A stretch of DNA of 64,000 nucleotides from Rhodococcus sp. P-2 (GCF_016598535.1 NZ_CP066779.1:682001-746000); one strand, 5' to 3'; positions 17,097 to 27,185 are shown, counted from the first letter of the stretch. The notes: generated by a model from the letters alone, not told the origin. Program-made: numbers and translations.

Positions 17097-18794
17097 TCAG
17101 ACTGGCGAATTGACCCGAGGTAGGGCAGTCGACGCCAATCCGATACCGAGCGCAATTGCTGCGATGATCGCGAGTACACGGCGCTGAGCTTCGAGAAATG
17201 CTTCGCCGGCCGCCGCCCGAGTAGATGCGTACGCGGCATCAACTGCCACCTGAACGGATTGCCCCCCGGGGCCGGCAGTTCCTTCGCGGCGACACTCCGG
17301 CGCCACCTCCATCGGCGTTCCGGACGCCAATTGGCTTGTCGCGCAATCGACAAATGCCTTTTCGGCGATATCGACGAGACCAGGACTCACCCCGGCGGCT
17401 TCAAGATTCGCAACATACTCAGGCCGCTCCCCCTGCACTGCTTGCGGAGCTTGCCCAGCGACGAGCGAGAAGAACACCACTCCGATCAAGGCCAGTCCGA
17501 TGGAGCTGCCAACCTGCTGAACGGTCGGAAGCAGACCCGACACCGAACCCGCGTGCGCGGGTTCGACCGTCGCGAGGATCGCGGTTTGCAGCGGTGCCAC
17601 GAACAGTCCGAGCCCTGCGCCTCCGAGAAGCAGCGGGCCGGCGAGCGCGAGCCAGCGCGGATCGGTTCCTTCGTGCTCGAGGATGACCGACAACGCGATC
17701 AGCGAGCCGGCAAAGACGACCATCCCCAGGATCAGGACGCGGTTTCCGAGCATGCGGTACACCGCCGACGAGAGAACCGCCGCCACGCCCATTCCGACGG
17801 CCCACGGCAGCGTCATGACGCCCGCTCGCAATGCGGAGAACCCGAAGCCGAACTGAAGCGTGAGACTGATGGTGAAGATCAGGGACGTCAGGGTTCCGAA
17901 GAACACGAACGCAAGAACCGCGCCGATCGCAAACGCTCGGTCGCGGAAGAGTTCGAGCCGAAGGACGGGATCACCGCCGCGTTTCCCCAGCCGCGATTCG
18001 TAGAGCACGAAGGCCAATGCCACCGGCACCGACATCGTGAGCATTACGACAAGACCTGTAGGCCATCCACGCGCCCTTCCCTCAGCCAGGGGAAGGATCA
18101 GCAGAAACAGTGCCAACGACGACAGCGCGGCGCCGATGAGGTCCAGTGAGCGCACATGCTCAGCGCGAGCATCGACGAGATGGAAATACCCGAGAATCAA
18201 GGCGGCGACGCCGATCGGGATGTTGACGAAGAAGATCAGGCGCCAGCCCCAGTCGAAGAGATTCCACTCGATCAGCAGTCCGCCCACCAGAGGCCCGCTG
18301 ACCGTTGCCAGCCCTATCGTCGCGCCGTAAATCCCGAATACCCGCGGATGCCTCGCCTTCGGAAACAGACCGGAGATTATGGCAAAGGTCTGCGCGGACA
18401 TCGAACCGGCCGCCAGACCTTGCAGACCGCGGAAGACGATCAGCATCGTCGCGCTCTGAGCGAGCCCGCACAGCAACGAGGCGGCGACGAACACGGAGAG
18501 TGCCGTCAGAAATACGACTCTGCGACCGAACAGGTCCCCCAGCCGGGCCGCAGTGATCAACGAACAGGCAAAAGCCAGGATGTACACGCTGACCATGAGC
18601 AACTGCGCCGAGACGCCGGCTCGAAGATCGACGGCGATACTCGGGAGCGCGACGTTGACGATGGTCGCATCGAGAAGCTGCATGAATGCCGCTGCCAGAC
18701 TCGTCGCCAACCCGAGCCAAGGCGTCAGAGAACCAGCTCGCCGTCCGCCCTTGTGGTCGGCGCCGACAGCGTCACCTAAAGGGTCCGGAAGCAC
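17097..18794 (-). CDS. DHA2-family MFS transporter (EmrB/QacA type)
   Basis: A 565-residue proton-driven exporter with 14 predicted membrane helices. It shows the motif D1-like LLDATIVNVALPSI in helix 1, motif A (GDLFGRRVVF) and a motif C-like GPLVGGLL in helix 5. A long loop near residues 440-520 with two cysteines precedes the last helix. Start GTG 18794 has TAGGAT (18806-18801) 6 bases upstream and an inverted repeat overlapping the promoter. It is divergent from the PapA-like genes, so drug efflux or export of their acylated product are both possible. No regulator gene adjoins it. Confidence 0.9.
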   Translation of the reverse strand: MLPDPLGDAVGADHKGGRRAGSLTPWLGLATSLAAAFMQLLDATIVNVALPSIAVDLRAGVSAQLLMVSVYILAFACSLITAARLGDLFGRRVVFLTALSVFVAASLLCGLAQSATMLIVFRGLQGLAAGSMSAQTFAIISGLFPKARHPRVFGIYGATIGLATVSGPLVGGLLIEWNLFDWGWRLIFFVNIPIGVAALILGYFHLVDARAEHVRSLDLIGAALSSLALFLLILPLAEGRARGWPTGLVVMLTMSVPVALAFVLYESRLGKRGGDPVLRLELFRDRAFAIGAVLAFVFFGTLTSLIFTISLTLQFGFGFSALRAGVMTLPWAVGMGVAAVLSSAVYRMLGNRVLILGMVVFAGSLIALSVILEHEGTDPRWLALAGPLLLGGAGLGLFVAPLQTAILATVEPAHAGSVSGLLPTVQQVGSSIGLALIGVVFFSLVAGQAPQAVQGERPEYVANLEAAGVSPGLVDIAEKAFVDCATSQLASGTPMEVAPECRREGTAGPGGQSVQVAVDAAYASTRAAAGEAFLEAQRRVLAIIAAIALGIGLASTALPRVNSPV

Positions 18795-18800
18795 CGAATG

Positions 18801-18835
18801 ATCCTAATCGAACAGGACGCTTCTAGAACCTGTTC
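18801..18835 (-). promoter_or_regulatory. Promoter and operator-like inverted repeat of the MFS gene
   Basis: On the minus strand a -10-like TAGGAT (18806-18801) lies 6 bases before the GTG. The inverted repeat GAACAGG (18810-18816) / CCTGTTC (18829-18835), spaced by 12 bases with TCTAGA inside, covers the -10 to -35 interval. This is the layout of a TetR- or MarR-type operator. No cognate repressor is adjacent. Confidence 0.6.
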
Positions 18836-18945
18836 TTGTTTAGATTGTAGTATTTCGGACAATTCAGTCCCCCAGATGGGATAGTTCGTCGTCTGCCCAT
18901 TTTCAGAGCAGGCTTCTCGACGACACACGCAGGAGTTCTTACTCG

Positions 18946-20442
18946 ATGGATCTGAACCTGATCACCCATTGGCACCCGCTTCCTGGACGGGTAATCGAAT
19001 GGGGCGTCACGCATGCTTCCGCTCAGAGAGCCGCCGAAGCCGAGATCGACCGAGAACTACCCCCGACCACGATGCAGGATCGCCACTTGCGACGCGCCCG
19101 CGTCACCGCAGAGAAGGGCGATCCGCAGTCTCCATGGATCGGCATCGCCTTCGATTTCGCCGGAACTCTCGACCGCGACGCCATGACCAGGGCCCTGCAG
19201 CGCTACGTCCGTCGCCACGACACACTCCACAGTTGGTTCTCGTTCGACGAGGCCACCACTGACGCTGCGGACACCTCGTTCGAGGTCCGTCGTCACGTCG
19301 TGCCGGTCGAGGGAATCGAACTCGAGTACCGCGTCGGCGACGACGTCTCCGAATCCGAGGCGATCCGAGCGCTCGTCGCAACCAAGTTCGCCACGGAAAC
19401 CAGCGCGCTGCAGTGGCCGGCATTCGTCTTCGGTGCCGTCGAGCACGATCACACCGACACGGAAACCGCGCCCGGTTTCACCCTGTTCCATGCCGTCGAC
19501 CACGCTCATTCGGACATGAACTCGATGGTGCTGATGTACGCGGAATTGCGTCAGCTCTACGCAGCGGAAACGACCGGGTCACATCCCGAACTGGGCCCGG
19601 CGGGAAGTTACGCGCAGTTCGGCCGTATCGAGCGCGAGCGGACAACCGAACTGACGATGCAGTCACCCGAAGTTCACAAGTGGCTCGGTTACCTCATGCG
19701 CAGCGGCGGCTCGTTCCCCGGATTTCCTCTCCCGCTGGGCGCCGAGGACGCCCCCAAACCGGCAATCGGTTCACGCTTCGATTTGGCCGACGACGTCGAA
19801 TGCGAAAAGTTCGGTGCGATCTGTAAAGCCAACGGGGCCAACTTCATCGGCGGGATCTTCACGGCACTCGCGATCGCGGAATTCGAGCTGGCCGGGCGCG
19901 ACAAGTACATCGCTCTCTCGCCGGTCAGCACGCGAACCGAGGCCGACTCGTTTGCGCAGGGTTGGTACATCAACCTGATCCCCGTGGGAATAGACGTCGA
20001 CGACAAGCGACGTTTCACCGAGTTGGCGAAAGTCGGGCAGCAGGGTTACCACGACGGCAAAGCGCTGTTGGACGTTTCCGTTCAGCAAGTCATCGACCTC
20101 GTTCTCTCCAGCATGTCGGACGAGAATTCTTCCGCTCCCGGCGGCCTGTCGAAGACGCTCACCCCGCCGCCGATCGTCTCGTACATCGACGGCCGACGCA
20201 TGCCCGATCCATACAGTTACGCCGAGACGAAGGCAACGGGAATCGTCGGCGGCAAAGAGACTCAGATCGCATCGATGTGGATCAACCGGATGCACACCGG
20301 TACCTGGATCGCCGTGTCACACCCTGACACCCCCACGGCGCACGAATCTGCCACCCGCTTCGCCGAGCATGTCTCCACCATCATCAAAACTGTTGCAGCT
20401 CAGGGCGACTACTCGTTCTCGGCACCAGAGGGAGCGTCCTGA
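18946..20442 (+). CDS. PapA-type acyltransferase (condensation domain), copy 1
   Basis: A 498-residue stand-alone condensation-domain protein of the mycobacterial PapA group, which transfers acyl chains from CoA or a carrier to trehalose or similar acceptors. The opening VIEWG, the QDRHLRRA segment, GSFPGFPLPLG and a C-terminal VSYIDGRRMP agree with PapA3-like proteins. The catalytic HxxxD is His186-Asp190 but the usual Gly after Asp is Met, as in the DHVHVDAM form of PapA3. ATG 18946 has AGGAG 10 bases upstream. The next paralogue begins inside its stop (TGATG). The acceptor is unknown. Confidence 0.85.
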   Translation: MDLNLITHWHPLPGRVIEWGVTHASAQRAAEAEIDRELPPTTMQDRHLRRARVTAEKGDPQSPWIGIAFDFAGTLDRDAMTRALQRYVRRHDTLHSWFSFDEATTDAADTSFEVRRHVVPVEGIELEYRVGDDVSESEAIRALVATKFATETSALQWPAFVFGAVEHDHTDTETAPGFTLFHAVDHAHSDMNSMVLMYAELRQLYAAETTGSHPELGPAGSYAQFGRIERERTTELTMQSPEVHKWLGYLMRSGGSFPGFPLPLGAEDAPKPAIGSRFDLADDVECEKFGAICKANGANFIGGIFTALAIAEFELAGRDKYIALSPVSTRTEADSFAQGWYINLIPVGIDVDDKRRFTELAKVGQQGYHDGKALLDVSVQQVIDLVLSSMSDENSSAPGGLSKTLTPPPIVSYIDGRRMPDPYSYAETKATGIVGGKETQIASMWINRMHTGTWIAVSHPDTPTAHESATRFAEHVSTIIKTVAAQGDYSFSAPEGAS

Positions 20443-21905
20443 TGCATGTCACCTCGATCGATCGATACGGACTCGAGCCGGGAATCGTCACCGAATGGTC
20501 GCTCCGGCCTGCAGACGGTGCCGTCACCGAGTCCGAGGTACCACCGTCGTACAACCAGCATTTTCATCTCGAAACTGCGCGAACACACGGCATGGGCCGG
20601 AGCGTATGGATGGCAGCGGCATTCGATCTTCCGGGCGAACTGAATCGGCCGGCACTCGATCTCGCGTTGCGCCTGTTCATCAGTCGCCATGACACGCTGC
20701 ACACAGGGTTCGAGGTCGGCGAGTTCACCACCACCCGAATGGGTCTCGACCCCGACGGCACACATATCGAGACTTCGGAACCGCTGAAGTTCGATTCCAC
20801 CGAGAATCTGCGAGCGCACCTCAAGAAGCGATTCACGACGGTCTGCGATCCACTGACCTTCCCTGCCTACACATTTGCCACGGTCGAACGCGAAGAGCAC
20901 TACACAGTCCTGAGCGCCTTCGATCACACACTGGTCGACGGGTACTCGTTGGTCATCGCACTCGGGGAACTGCGACAGATCTACGAGGGACTGATCGCCC
21001 TACCCGACCTGACCGACCACTCGGCGGTCGACGCAGTGATGAGCCGACTGGGTGACCCGGGAAGTTTCGTGCGGTACTGCGAACTGGAGGCCGACGCTCT
21101 ACTTCCCGTCGACAACGACCCTCGAATCCGGGAGTGGGCAAGGTTCTACGAGATTTGCGGTGGTACTTCACCGAGTTTCCCCTTGGATCTCGGCGTCGAG
21201 GGCGGAAAGCCAGCGCCGCAGGGCGCCGATGTGCGCGTGCTGCTCGACGAGGAGCTGACGGCGACGTTCGACGAGATCTGCCTGTCCGCCGGCGGTAGCG
21301 TGTTCACCGGAATCCTCACTGCGATGGGTCTTTCCGTCCACTCGTACACCGGACAGGCGACGCTTCCCCTGCAATTCCCGCTGCACATCCGCAAAGATCC
21401 CCGTTGGGCCGACGCGATCGGCTGGCTCACCACCAGCGCGCCGATCACGGTCCGGATCACTCCCGACGCGGATTTCGGTGCATCCCTTGCACATACGCAC
21501 GCGTCGTTCCGAGTTGCGTTGACGCTCGAGGGCGTCACCATGGCTCAGGTTCGAGATGCTTTGGGCGACAAGATTCGACGCACGCGCACCGACGTCTTCA
21601 TGGTGTCGTACATCGATTACCGCAAACTGCCCGGCACCGACGATCACGATCTCCTCAACGCTCATCACATCAGCAACGTGACGGTCGCCGACGATGCCCA
21701 GTTCTGGATTTCGCGAACGAACCGTGGTCTCTCGCTGCGGTCGCGCTTCCCGGACACCGAGACGGCGAACGAAACCATGGTGAATTTCCTCACCGAACTC
21801 GACCGGATTCTGAGAGAGGTCTGCGCCCGGGGTGTAACCCCGATCGGAAGTGTCACCGAACAATTGAGAGATTCGAGCGTCGGAGCAGGAACACCGAGAA
21901 TTTAG
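20442..21905 (+). CDS. PapA-type acyltransferase (condensation domain), copy 2
   Basis: A 487-residue paralogue of the preceding gene with the complete active-site motif DHTLVDG (His162, Asp166, Gly167). It shares the VTEW opening, [17 protein letters not shown] and the C-terminal [11 protein letters not shown] plus [10 protein letters not shown] segments. Its ATG shares one base with the stop of copy 1, so the two are translated together and may form a heteromer or acylate in sequence. No signal peptide or membrane helix is visible, so it is cytoplasmic or peripheral. Confidence 0.87.
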   Translation: MHVTSIDRYGLEPGIVTEWSLRPADGAVTESEVPPSYNQHFHLETARTHGMGRSVWMAAAFDLPGELNRPALDLALRLFISRHDTLHTGFEVGEFTTTRMGLDPDGTHIETSEPLKFDSTENLRAHLKKRFTTVCDPLTFPAYTFATVEREEHYTVLSAFDHTLVDGYSLVIALGELRQIYEGLIALPDLTDHSAVDAVMSRLGDPGSFVRYCELEADALLPVDNDPRIREWARFYEICGGTSPSFPLDLGVEGGKPAPQGADVRVLLDEELTATFDEICLSAGGSVFTGILTAMGLSVHSYTGQATLPLQFPLHIRKDPRWADAIGWLTTSAPITVRITPDADFGASLAHTHASFRVALTLEGVTMAQVRDALGDKIRRTRTDVFMVSYIDYRKLPGTDDHDLLNAHHISNVTVADDAQFWISRTNRGLSLRSRFPDTETANETMVNFLTELDRILREVCARGVTPIGSVTEQLRDSSVGAGTPRI

Positions 21906-22023
21906 TATCGGCAACGGGTACGAGCAGGCAGAACCTGCTTCAGGGCGTCTCACCTTGCGCACAGCGCATAGAATCGATCAAGTCCGTGTTCGAACCGAAC
22001 GATTCGCCTTCAGGAGTACGCCC

Positions 22024-22929
22024 GTGCCCGTTGCCCCCGATCCCTCAACCGCGTTTGCCGAGTTCGCGCATCCCGACCGGTTGGTCTCGACGGAATGGCT
22101 CTCGGCGAATCTCGGTACGCCGGGCCTCAAGGTCGTCGAATCCGATGAAGACGTGTTGTTGTACGACGTCGGCCACATTCCCGGAGCAGTGAAGATCGAC
22201 TGGCACCTCGACCTCAACGATCCGGTCACCCGCGACTACATCGACGGCGCGAAGTTCGCAGAGTTGATGAACCGCAAGGGCATCAGCCGCGACGACACCG
22301 TGGTCATCTACGGCGACAAGAGCAACTGGTGGGCCGCCTACGCACTGTGGGTCTTCACACTGTTCGGCCACGAGGACGTCCGTCTTCTCGACGGTGGCCG
22401 CGACGCATGGATCGCCGAGAACCGCGACACCGCTTTCGACGTTCCCGACATCACGTCAACCGATTACCCGGTCGTCGAGCGCAACGACGCTCCCATCCGC
22501 GCATTCAAGGACGACGTTCTCGCACACTTGGGCGACGGACCGCTCATCGACGTTCGATCTCCGCAGGAGTACACCGGCGAGCGAACCCACATGCCCGACT
22601 ACCCCGAAGAGGGCGCGTTGCGCGGTGGACACATTCCCAGCGCTCTCAGCATCCCGTGGGCGAAGGCAGCGGCACCGGACAGCCGCTTCCGCACCCGCAC
22701 CGAACTCGGCGAGATCTACGGCGATCTGTCGGCCGAGGACAACATCGTCGCGTACTGCCGCATAGGCGAGCGTTCCAGCCACACCTGGTTCGTGTTGACC
22801 CATCTTCTCGGCTACCCGAACGTTCGTAACTACGACGGTTCCTGGACCGAGTGGGGCAATGCAGTGCGCGTCCCGATCGTCCAGGGCGAAGAGCCCGGCG
22901 CAGTTCCTTCCCCCGTATCGGCGTCATGA
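22024..22929 (+). CDS. sseA: Thiosulfate/3-mercaptopyruvate sulfurtransferase SseA
   Basis: A 301-residue tandem rhodanese: an inactive N-terminal domain (residues 20-140) and a C-terminal domain with the active-site loop Cys245 in [11 protein letters not shown], the actinobacterial SseA form. GTG 22024 follows AGGAGT at 7 bases. It overlaps sufE by 4 bases, matching Rv3283-Rv3284, so it probably hands persulfide sulfur to the SufE-like partner. The 118 bases before it, after the PapA pair, could carry a separate promoter; no clear hexamers were identified. Confidence 0.94.
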   Translation: MPVAPDPSTAFAEFAHPDRLVSTEWLSANLGTPGLKVVESDEDVLLYDVGHIPGAVKIDWHLDLNDPVTRDYIDGAKFAELMNRKGISRDDTVVIYGDKSNWWAAYALWVFTLFGHEDVRLLDGGRDAWIAENRDTAFDVPDITSTDYPVVERNDAPIRAFKDDVLAHLGDGPLIDVRSPQEYTGERTHMPDYPEEGALRGGHIPSALSIPWAKAAAPDSRFRTRTELGEIYGDLSAEDNIVAYCRIGERSSHTWFVLTHLLGYPNVRNYDGSWTEWGNAVRVPIVQGEEPGAVPSPVSAS

Positions 22930-23342
22930 ACGCTCTTCCTTCGGCTCTGGCCGAGATCGTCGACGACTTCGCCGCCGTGGGCGCCTCGGACAAGCTCACC
23001 CTTCTTCTCGAGTTCAGCCGAGAACTACCGCCGTTGCCGGCGGAGCTCGAGCAGAGCGCGATGGAGCCGGTCCCCGAATGTCAGTCGCCACTGTTCCTCT
23101 CGGTCGACGATTCGGACCGCGACAACGTCCGCCTGTACTTCAGCGCTCCCCCCGAGGCTCCCACCACGCGCGGCTTCGCATCGATCCTCGCGCAGGGGCT
23201 CGACGGTCACAGCGCCGACGAGATCCTCGGTGTACCCGACGACTTCTATTCGGCGCTCGGTCTCGCAGAAGCTGTGAGCCCGCTCCGTCTGCGCGGAATG
23301 TCGGCCATGCTCGCGCGCATCAAGCGGCACTTGCGGGGCTGA
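22926..23342 (+). CDS. sufE: SufE family sulfur-acceptor protein
   Basis: A 138-residue SufE fold with the sulfur-accepting Cys52 in [12 protein letters not shown] and the conserved [13 protein letters not shown] helix. SufE proteins accept sulfane sulfur from a desulfurase or, as the coupling here suggests, from the rhodanese. Its ATG overlaps the sseA stop. The third PapA-like gene begins 5 bases downstream, an unusual neighbour; in mycobacteria accA3 follows instead. Confidence 0.92.
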   Translation: MNALPSALAEIVDDFAAVGASDKLTLLLEFSRELPPLPAELEQSAMEPVPECQSPLFLSVDDSDRDNVRLYFSAPPEAPTTRGFASILAQGLDGHSADEILGVPDDFYSALGLAEAVSPLRLRGMSAMLARIKRHLRG

Positions 23343-23347
23343 AAAAC

Positions 23348-24748
23348 ATGGAGTTCACCGAACTGGCCGACTATGCGATTCCGGCCGGCGCACTCGTCGA
23401 ATGGTTGCCGTGCGCAACCGGGCCCTGGGTTCCGGATCCGCGGCCCGTCTCCTACATTCACGAGGCACATCTCAGCCGTTCCGCTGCAGGCGCAGGCGAC
23501 AAGTCTTGGCTGGGAACAGCTTTCGAGATTTCCGGTCCACTCGACGTCGATGCGTTCCGAGTCGCTCTCGGCCGGTGGATCGATCGCCACGAAGTTCTGC
23601 GCTCGCATACCGTCCTCGAGCCGTCGAGCGGCGAGATCACCCGGCATACCGTCCCGATCGGCGGGATCGACATCGGCGTCGTCAGCCACGGCTACGACGC
23701 GTCCAGCCAGGACAACTTCGACCACCTTCACCGCTTGTTCGACGACTACGCCTCCCCGCACAGTTGGCCGTCGTACGTCTTCGCGACGTTGACGCCACGC
23801 GGTGGCGACGGTCCGTTCACCGTGTTCTTCGCGGCGGATCACTCGATCATCGACGGTTTCTCGATCGTCCTGGTCGCCCACGAGATCGGTGCGCTGTACC
23901 GCGAGGCTTCGACCGGTAGTGCTGCAAATCTGTTTCCGGTGGGCAGCTACGTCGATTTCGGTGCCGTCGAACGCGAGCAGATGGCCGACATGGAAGCCGA
24001 GAAGGCTGCGGTCGAGATCTGGCGTAAGGCTCTCGGTACGGACGGGTTACCCCAGTTCCCGCTACCGATCGGTGAACGCGGAACCGATTCTCAGAACGGC
24101 CTGTCGACCTGGCTACTCGACGCCGACCAGTCAAAGGCCTTCAGCTCGACGTGCGCAGCAGCCGGTGTCGGGTATTTCGCCGGACTTCTCGGTGGTCTTG
24201 CGGCTGTGGGTCGCGAGGTCGCGGCGGCCGATCGATTCGAGGTCGTGACGCCGGTCCACACCCGCAGCGCTCAGGAGTGGGCGGGAGCGCTCGGTTGGTT
24301 CGTCGGCCTGTGCCCGGTCGAGTTCGCGGTGGGATCGGACTGTTCGTTCGGCGACCTCGCGTCCCGCGCCGCCGAGTCGATCGCTGCGGTCAAGCCTGCC
24401 GCCGCGGTTCCGTTCGACCGGATCGGCGAGCACCTCGGAACTCCGATCCGACCGCGATTCGTGGTGTCCTACATGGACGTTCGCTTTGTACCCGAGGCCG
24501 CTCAGTGGCCTGAGTGGAACGCGCGAGCACTCCGAAGCAAGGCGTACACGCACGACGTCTACATCTGGATCAACCGCACACCCCACGGCCTCAATCTCGC
24601 AGTCAGGTATCCAGGCAACGAAACGGCGAACGCCGCGGTCCACGCCTACGTGGCCGCACTGCGCCGGACCATCGACGACATCGTCACCGAACCGGACAAG
24701 CACACCTCCGACCGCTACTCATCGGTAGTTTTCGAAACCGTTTCCTAA
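23348..24748 (+). CDS. PapA-type acyltransferase (condensation domain), copy 3
   Basis: A 466-residue paralogue of the two genes at 18946-21905 with the active-site motif DHSIIDG (His165, Asp169, Gly170), LVEWLP at the start, PQFPLPIGERG, VSYMDVRFVP and VYIWINRTPHGL. It lies 5 bases after sufE and 138 bases before accA3, so it splits a gene pair that is adjacent in mycobacteria. The start ATG 23348 has no strong ribosome site and probably depends on coupling to sufE translation. The open frame extends much further upstream but overlaps sufE there and is not coding. Confidence 0.87.
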   Translation: MEFTELADYAIPAGALVEWLPCATGPWVPDPRPVSYIHEAHLSRSAAGAGDKSWLGTAFEISGPLDVDAFRVALGRWIDRHEVLRSHTVLEPSSGEITRHTVPIGGIDIGVVSHGYDASSQDNFDHLHRLFDDYASPHSWPSYVFATLTPRGGDGPFTVFFAADHSIIDGFSIVLVAHEIGALYREASTGSAANLFPVGSYVDFGAVEREQMADMEAEKAAVEIWRKALGTDGLPQFPLPIGERGTDSQNGLSTWLLDADQSKAFSSTCAAAGVGYFAGLLGGLAAVGREVAAADRFEVVTPVHTRSAQEWAGALGWFVGLCPVEFAVGSDCSFGDLASRAAESIAAVKPAAAVPFDRIGEHLGTPIRPRFVVSYMDVRFVPEAAQWPEWNARALRSKAYTHDVYIWINRTPHGLNLAVRYPGNETANAAVHAYVAALRRTIDDIVTEPDKHTSDRYSSVVFETVS

Positions 24749-24773
24749 GCCGGAGTGGGCTTTAGCGATCCGG

Positions 24774-24802
24774 TTACAACCAGCGTCGAAGCGATGCATA
24801 CA
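24774..24802 (+). promoter_or_regulatory. Possible accA3 promoter
   Basis: TTACAA (24774-24779) and CATACA (24797-24802) are separated by 17 bases, a plausible sigma-70-like pair about 85 bases before the accA3 start, in the gap after the third PapA gene. The match is moderate and unsupported by other data. Confidence 0.4.
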
Positions 24803-24886
24803 CTCCGAAGTGATGCCAATCCCCCGATGGTGAAATCCCAGAGGAATACACCGCGGAGACAGACTATGCGAACCACAGGAGGCTCA

Positions 24887-26683
24887 GTGCCCAGTCATGC
24901 CAGCGCGCACATTACGAAGGTGCTTGTCGCGAACCGCGGTGAAATCGCGGTACGGGTCATCCGGGCGGCCAAGGATGCCGGCTACGGCAGCGTTGCCGTT
25001 TACGCCGAGCCCGATGCAGAAGCGCAGTTCGTGAAGCTCGCAGACGAGGCATTTGCCCTCGGTGGACAGACGTCCGCCGAGTCCTACCTCGTGTTCGACA
25101 AGATCCTCGACGCAGCCAAGAAGTCCGGCGCCGACGCCATCCACCCCGGATACGGCTTCCTCTCCGAGAACGCCGACTTCGCCCAGGCCGTCATCGACGC
25201 CGGTCTGATCTGGATCGGTCCGTCACCGCAGTCCATCCGCGACCTCGGAGACAAGGTCACCGCACGCCACATCGCGGAGCGCGCGAAGGCACCGATGGCG
25301 GCCGGCACCAAGGACCCCGTCAAGGGCGCCGACGAGGTCGTCGCATTCGCCAAGGAATACGGCGTACCGGTCGCGATCAAGGCTGCCTTCGGTGGCGGTG
25401 GACGCGGCATGAAGGTCGCCCAGACCATCGAGGAAATCCCCGAACTGTTCGAGTCGGCCACCCGTGAGGCCATCGCAGCCTTCGGTCGCGGCGAATGCTT
25501 CGTCGAGCAGTACCTGGACAAGGCCCGCCACGTCGAGGCTCAGGTCATCGCCGACCAGCACGGCAATGTCGTCGTCGCCGGTACCCGCGACTGCTCACTG
25601 CAGCGTCGCTTCCAGAAGCTCGTCGAAGAGGCTCCCGCTCCCTTCCTGACCGACGACCAGCGCGCACGCATCCACGCGTCCGCGAAGGCCATCTGCAAGG
25701 AAGCCGGCTACTACGGCGCCGGAACGGTCGAGTACCTGGTTCAGGGCGACACCATCTCCTTCCTCGAGGTCAACACGCGCCTGCAGGTCGAGCACCCCGT
25801 CACGGAAGAGACCGCGGGCATCGACCTCGTGCGTCAGCAGTTCCTCATCGCCAACGGCGAAGAACTCTCCATCAAGGAAGATCCCACCCCGCGTGGACAC
25901 TCCTTCGAGTTCCGCATCAACGGTGAAGACGCCGGCCGCGGCTTCATGCCTGCCCCCGGCCCGGTCTCCGTCTACCGTGAGCCCACGGGCCCCGGCGTTC
26001 GCGTCGATTCCGGTGTCGTCGCCGGCGACGTCATCGGCGGACAGTTCGACTCCATGCTCGCCAAGCTCATCGTCACCGGTGCCACCCGCGAAGAAGCCCT
26101 CCAGCGGGCATCGCGCGCCCTCGCCGAGTTCGAGATCGACGGCCTCGCGACCGTCCTCCCGTTCCACCGCCACATCGTCGAGAACCCGGCATTCGTCGGT
26201 GACGGCGAGAAGTTCGACATCTACACCAAGTGGATCGAAACCGACTGGGTCAACCCCATCGAGCCGTACGCGGGCGCCGGTGCTCCCGTAGACGACGAGG
26301 ACGAGGCTCTGCCGCGTCAGAACGTCGTCGTCGAGGTCGGTGGACGTCGCGTCGAGGTTTCCCTCCCGGGCCAGTTCTCGCTCGGCAACGGCGGCGGCGC
26401 TGCCTCCGGTGCGATCCGCAAGAAGCCGAAGGCCCGCAAGCGCGGCGGCGCCGGCGGCGGAGCAGCATCGGGTGACGCTGTCACCGCTCCGATGCAGGGC
26501 ACCGTCGTCAAGGTCGCAGTGACCGAAGGCCAGGAAGTCGCGGAGGGCGATCTGATCGCCGTTCTCGAAGCCATGAAGATGGAAAACCCCGTCAACGCGC
26601 ACAAGGCCGGTGTCGTCACCGGACTGTCCGTCGAGCCGGGTGCAGCAATCACGCAGGGAACGGTTCTCGCAGAACTCAAGTAG
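24887..26683 (+). CDS. accA3: Acyl-CoA carboxylase alpha subunit AccA3
   Basis: A 598-residue biotin carboxylase plus biotin carrier protein shared by the acetyl/propionyl-CoA carboxylases. The N-terminal [20 protein letters not shown]-grasp loop [27 protein letters not shown] and the C-terminal carrier with biotinylated Lys564 in EAMKMENPV are intact. GTG 24887 has AGGAGG 4 bases upstream and gives a start colinear with mycobacterial AccA3; ATG 24866 is an alternative. It is biotinylated by BirA and assembles with AccD5/AccE5 encoded in the window. A perfect hairpin follows the stop. Confidence 0.97.
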   Translation: MPSHASAHITKVLVANRGEIAVRVIRAAKDAGYGSVAVYAEPDAEAQFVKLADEAFALGGQTSAESYLVFDKILDAAKKSGADAIHPGYGFLSENADFAQAVIDAGLIWIGPSPQSIRDLGDKVTARHIAERAKAPMAAGTKDPVKGADEVVAFAKEYGVPVAIKAAFGGGGRGMKVAQTIEEIPELFESATREAIAAFGRGECFVEQYLDKARHVEAQVIADQHGNVVVAGTRDCSLQRRFQKLVEEAPAPFLTDDQRARIHASAKAICKEAGYYGAGTVEYLVQGDTISFLEVNTRLQVEHPVTEETAGIDLVRQQFLIANGEELSIKEDPTPRGHSFEFRINGEDAGRGFMPAPGPVSVYREPTGPGVRVDSGVVAGDVIGGQFDSMLAKLIVTGATREEALQRASRALAEFEIDGLATVLPFHRHIVENPAFVGDGEKFDIYTKWIETDWVNPIEPYAGAGAPVDDEDEALPRQNVVVEVGGRRVEVSLPGQFSLGNGGGAASGAIRKKPKARKRGGAGGGAASGDAVTAPMQGTVVKVAVTEGQEVAEGDLIAVLEAMKMENPVNAHKAGVVTGLSVEPGAAITQGTVLAELK

Positions 26684-26696
26684 GGCCTCCGGCCCC

Positions 26697-26736
26697 GTGC
26701 GCCTTTCCGGTAGTCCCCACTACCGGAAAGGCGCAC
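26697..26736 (+). terminator. accA3 terminator, perfect 18-bp stem
   Basis: Arms 26697-26714 and 26719-26736 (GTGCGCCTTTCCGGTAGT and its exact complement) flank a CCCC loop. It starts 14 bases after the accA3 stop. It lacks a clear U run, as is common for actinobacterial hairpin terminators. Confidence 0.85.
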
Positions 26737-26759
26737 AGTCGTTTGAGTAGGCTGTAACG

Positions 26760-27185
26760 ATGGCTGACGTCCCCGACATTCGCATCGGCACTGCAGAACG
26801 CGAGCAGGCACTCGATCTTTTGAGCGAGCATTTCGCCGCAGGCCGCCTCACCGTCACGGAGTTCGACGAGAGAAGCGGAATCGTCAGTGCCGCAACAACT
26901 CGCAGTGAACTCGTTCCGGTGTTCGCCGATCTGCCGGGCAACTATCAAGCCCCCGGCACCGCTCCCCTGTCGATGGTGACGCCTCCCGACGCACCGGCGG
27001 AGCGCGGCTTCAACCCCGACTGGTCCGGTCGTGTCATGGCTGTCGTCCCGATTCTCGCGGTGATCCTGTTCTTCGTCACCGGTACATGGTTGTGGTTCCT
27101 CGCGATTCCCCTGGCCGGTGCGCTGCTGTTCGGTACCGACCGGGAACGCAAGGCCAAGCGCCGCCGCGAACGGGACTCCGACTGA
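26760..27185 (+). CDS. DUF1707 domain membrane protein
   Basis: A 141-residue protein with an N-terminal DUF1707 domain (residues 5-60: IRIGTAEREQALDLLSEHF and the TEFDER segment) and two hydrophobic segments near 93-130, ending in a strongly basic tail. DUF1707 is common in actinobacteria and of unknown function. ATG 26760 has TAGGCT 6 bases upstream and no ribosome site. It is the first of three overlapping genes (ATGA then TTGA junctions). Confidence 0.88.
   Translation: MADVPDIRIGTAEREQALDLLSEHFAAGRLTVTEFDERSGIVSAATTRSELVPVFADLPGNYQAPGTAPLSMVTPPDAPAERGFNPDWSGRVMAVVPILAVILFFVTGTWLWFLAIPLAGALLFGTDRERKAKRRRERDSD

Noticed and set aside
25595..26602. Long open frame (335 codons) antisense to accA3
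   Set aside because: Same type of shadow, rich in Asp/Gly/Val, with no ribosome site and no family resemblance.
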